A DNA stretch of 7,176 nt from NORP240 sp038134485 (GTDB taxonomy: Bacteria > Pseudomonadota > Gammaproteobacteria > Pseudomonadales > Pseudohongiellaceae). The position numbers and the translations under genes were made by a program. The stretch is taken from contig JAYPVG010000049.1 in the NCBI GenBank assembly GCA_038134485.1, positions 1-7,176 on the forward strand, written 5' to 3'. The notes below the pieces were generated by a model that was given only the letters and a program-made list of their open reading frames with translations, did no database searches and was not told the DNA's origin. Below, piece by piece: positions 6,836 through 7,176 of the stretch (its first letter is position 1; each line of letters begins with the position of its first letter).

Positions 6836-7131
6836 GACGAGCACTCGTGCAAGAGCATCCACTCACGCGATCAACACATTATTGTCGCCTTCATTGACTG
6901 GTGGCGCACTAAGCAGAATGAGTAACATACCAGAAGGCGGCGCTGTAATTGATCACAATTTTGACTTTGATAGTGCTGCCAGCGCTGTACAGGTTTGTCC
7001 ATGGACGAACTTACCGTCCAAAATTCAATCTCAAGCCTGCGAACTGACTCAATTTGGTACGTGCAATCTCCATACAACTGCAGCTAGGTTGATATGTGGA
7101 TAGAGTGCGAGCAGCTGGGAGCCGCGAAAAA
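6836..7131. other. Gene-free stretch between the lipoprotein and tRNA-Arg
   Basis: About 300 bases with no supportable gene. The stop at 6833-6835 is followed at once by an inverted repeat (ACGAG-CA-CTCGT, 6837-6848) without a T-run, so it is not a clear terminator. CGCCTTC (6886-6892) and GAAGGCG (6933-6939) form an inverted repeat with a 40-base spacer. A reading frame at 6882-7103 (an ATG at 6918 would give about 61 residues) has no ribosome site or recognisable content. A small hairpin-forming sequence (7111-7125) lies just past the tRNA end. Confidence 0.6.
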
Positions 7132-7176
7132 TGGCACGCCCGGAGAGATTCGAACTCCCGACCAACTGGTTCGAAG
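7132..7176 (-). tRNA. tRNA-Arg(UCG), 3' part (positions 32-76), cut by right edge
   Basis: Read on the minus strand, the last 45 bases fit tRNA positions 32-76 exactly. The anticodon loop is CTTCGAA (anticodon UCG, reading CGA), then comes the 3' anticodon-stem strand CCAGT and the five-base variable loop TGGTC. The T-arm is GGGAG-TTCGAAT-CTCTC with one G-U pair, the acceptor strand CGGGCGT, the discriminator G73 and an encoded CCA (7134-7132). U33, the T-loop TTCGAAT and G73 fit arginine tRNAs. Shifting the loop by one base would give a serine anticodon, but serine tRNAs have a long variable arm that is absent here. The D-arm and 5' acceptor strand lie beyond the edge, so this rests on the 3' half only. 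Five T's follow the CCA directly. Confidence 0.9.

Noticed and set aside
6882..7103. Small plus-strand frame between the lipoprotein gene and the tRNA
   Set aside because: The opening codon is TTG without a ribosome site. The inner ATG at 6918 also lacks one, and the peptide resembles no protein I know.
7111..7125. GCAGCT-GGG-AGCCGC hairpin as the tRNA terminator
   Set aside because: On the tRNA strand the stem is not followed by a T-run; the five T's come before it, directly after CCA. The stem also contains a G-U pair.

Overview
The window reads as chromosomal DNA of a Gram-negative bacterium, most likely a gammaproteobacterium. The signs are a Sec signal peptide and a lipobox, a tRNA with an encoded CCA tail, a LysR regulator diverging from its neighbours, and a C-terminal module (lysine-glycine turn, then a VDLxW strand) that I associate with exported proteins of Xanthomonadales and marine gammaproteobacteria. 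The lineage is an inference from protein style, not a measurement.

Left end (1-441): the minus strand carries a piece of a fold-III PLP-dependent decarboxylase (diaminopimelate/ornithine decarboxylase type). It has the glycine-rich loop and the EPGR motif but lacks its whole N-terminal half. It runs off the left edge and looks like a 5'-truncated remnant. The apparent plus-strand reading frame over it (46-375) is its antisense.

Centre-left (442-2801): a LysR-type regulator (minus) diverges from two tightly coupled membrane-protein genes (plus). The first is an ABA4-like/DUF4281 protein. The second is a roughly seven-helix membrane protein of an uncharacterised family rich in conserved-looking histidines. 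Two bases separate the two genes, and the second has a strong Shine-Dalgarno sequence inside the end of the first. The layout suggests a regulator with its target operon. A perfect 10-bp palindrome in the 90-bp divergent region is a candidate operator.

Centre-right (2935-5763, minus): a large exported modular protein. It has a signal peptide, a beta-rich (propeller-like) N-terminal domain, an FN3 domain, a beta-sandwich with an EHEW...GNRxLDSI signature, a second FN3 domain and a C-terminal beta domain. Its best start is a TTG at 5763 preceded by GGGAG, not the longer frame opening at 5820. It probably acts at or beyond the cell surface, but its function is unknown.

Right end (6050-7176): a predicted lipoprotein with an HEAAH zinc-protease-type motif diverges from the large gene. 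A stretch of about 300 bases without a supportable gene follows, then the 3' 45 nt of a minus-strand tRNA-Arg(UCG) cut by the window edge. Tails of tRNA genes are common integration sites, but I saw no second copy of this tail in the window.

No CRISPR array, insertion sequence, transposase or recognisable defence system was seen. The most unusual items are the hidden decarboxylase remnant, the ABA4-like plus histidine-rich membrane pair under LysR, and the paired exported proteins of unknown role.
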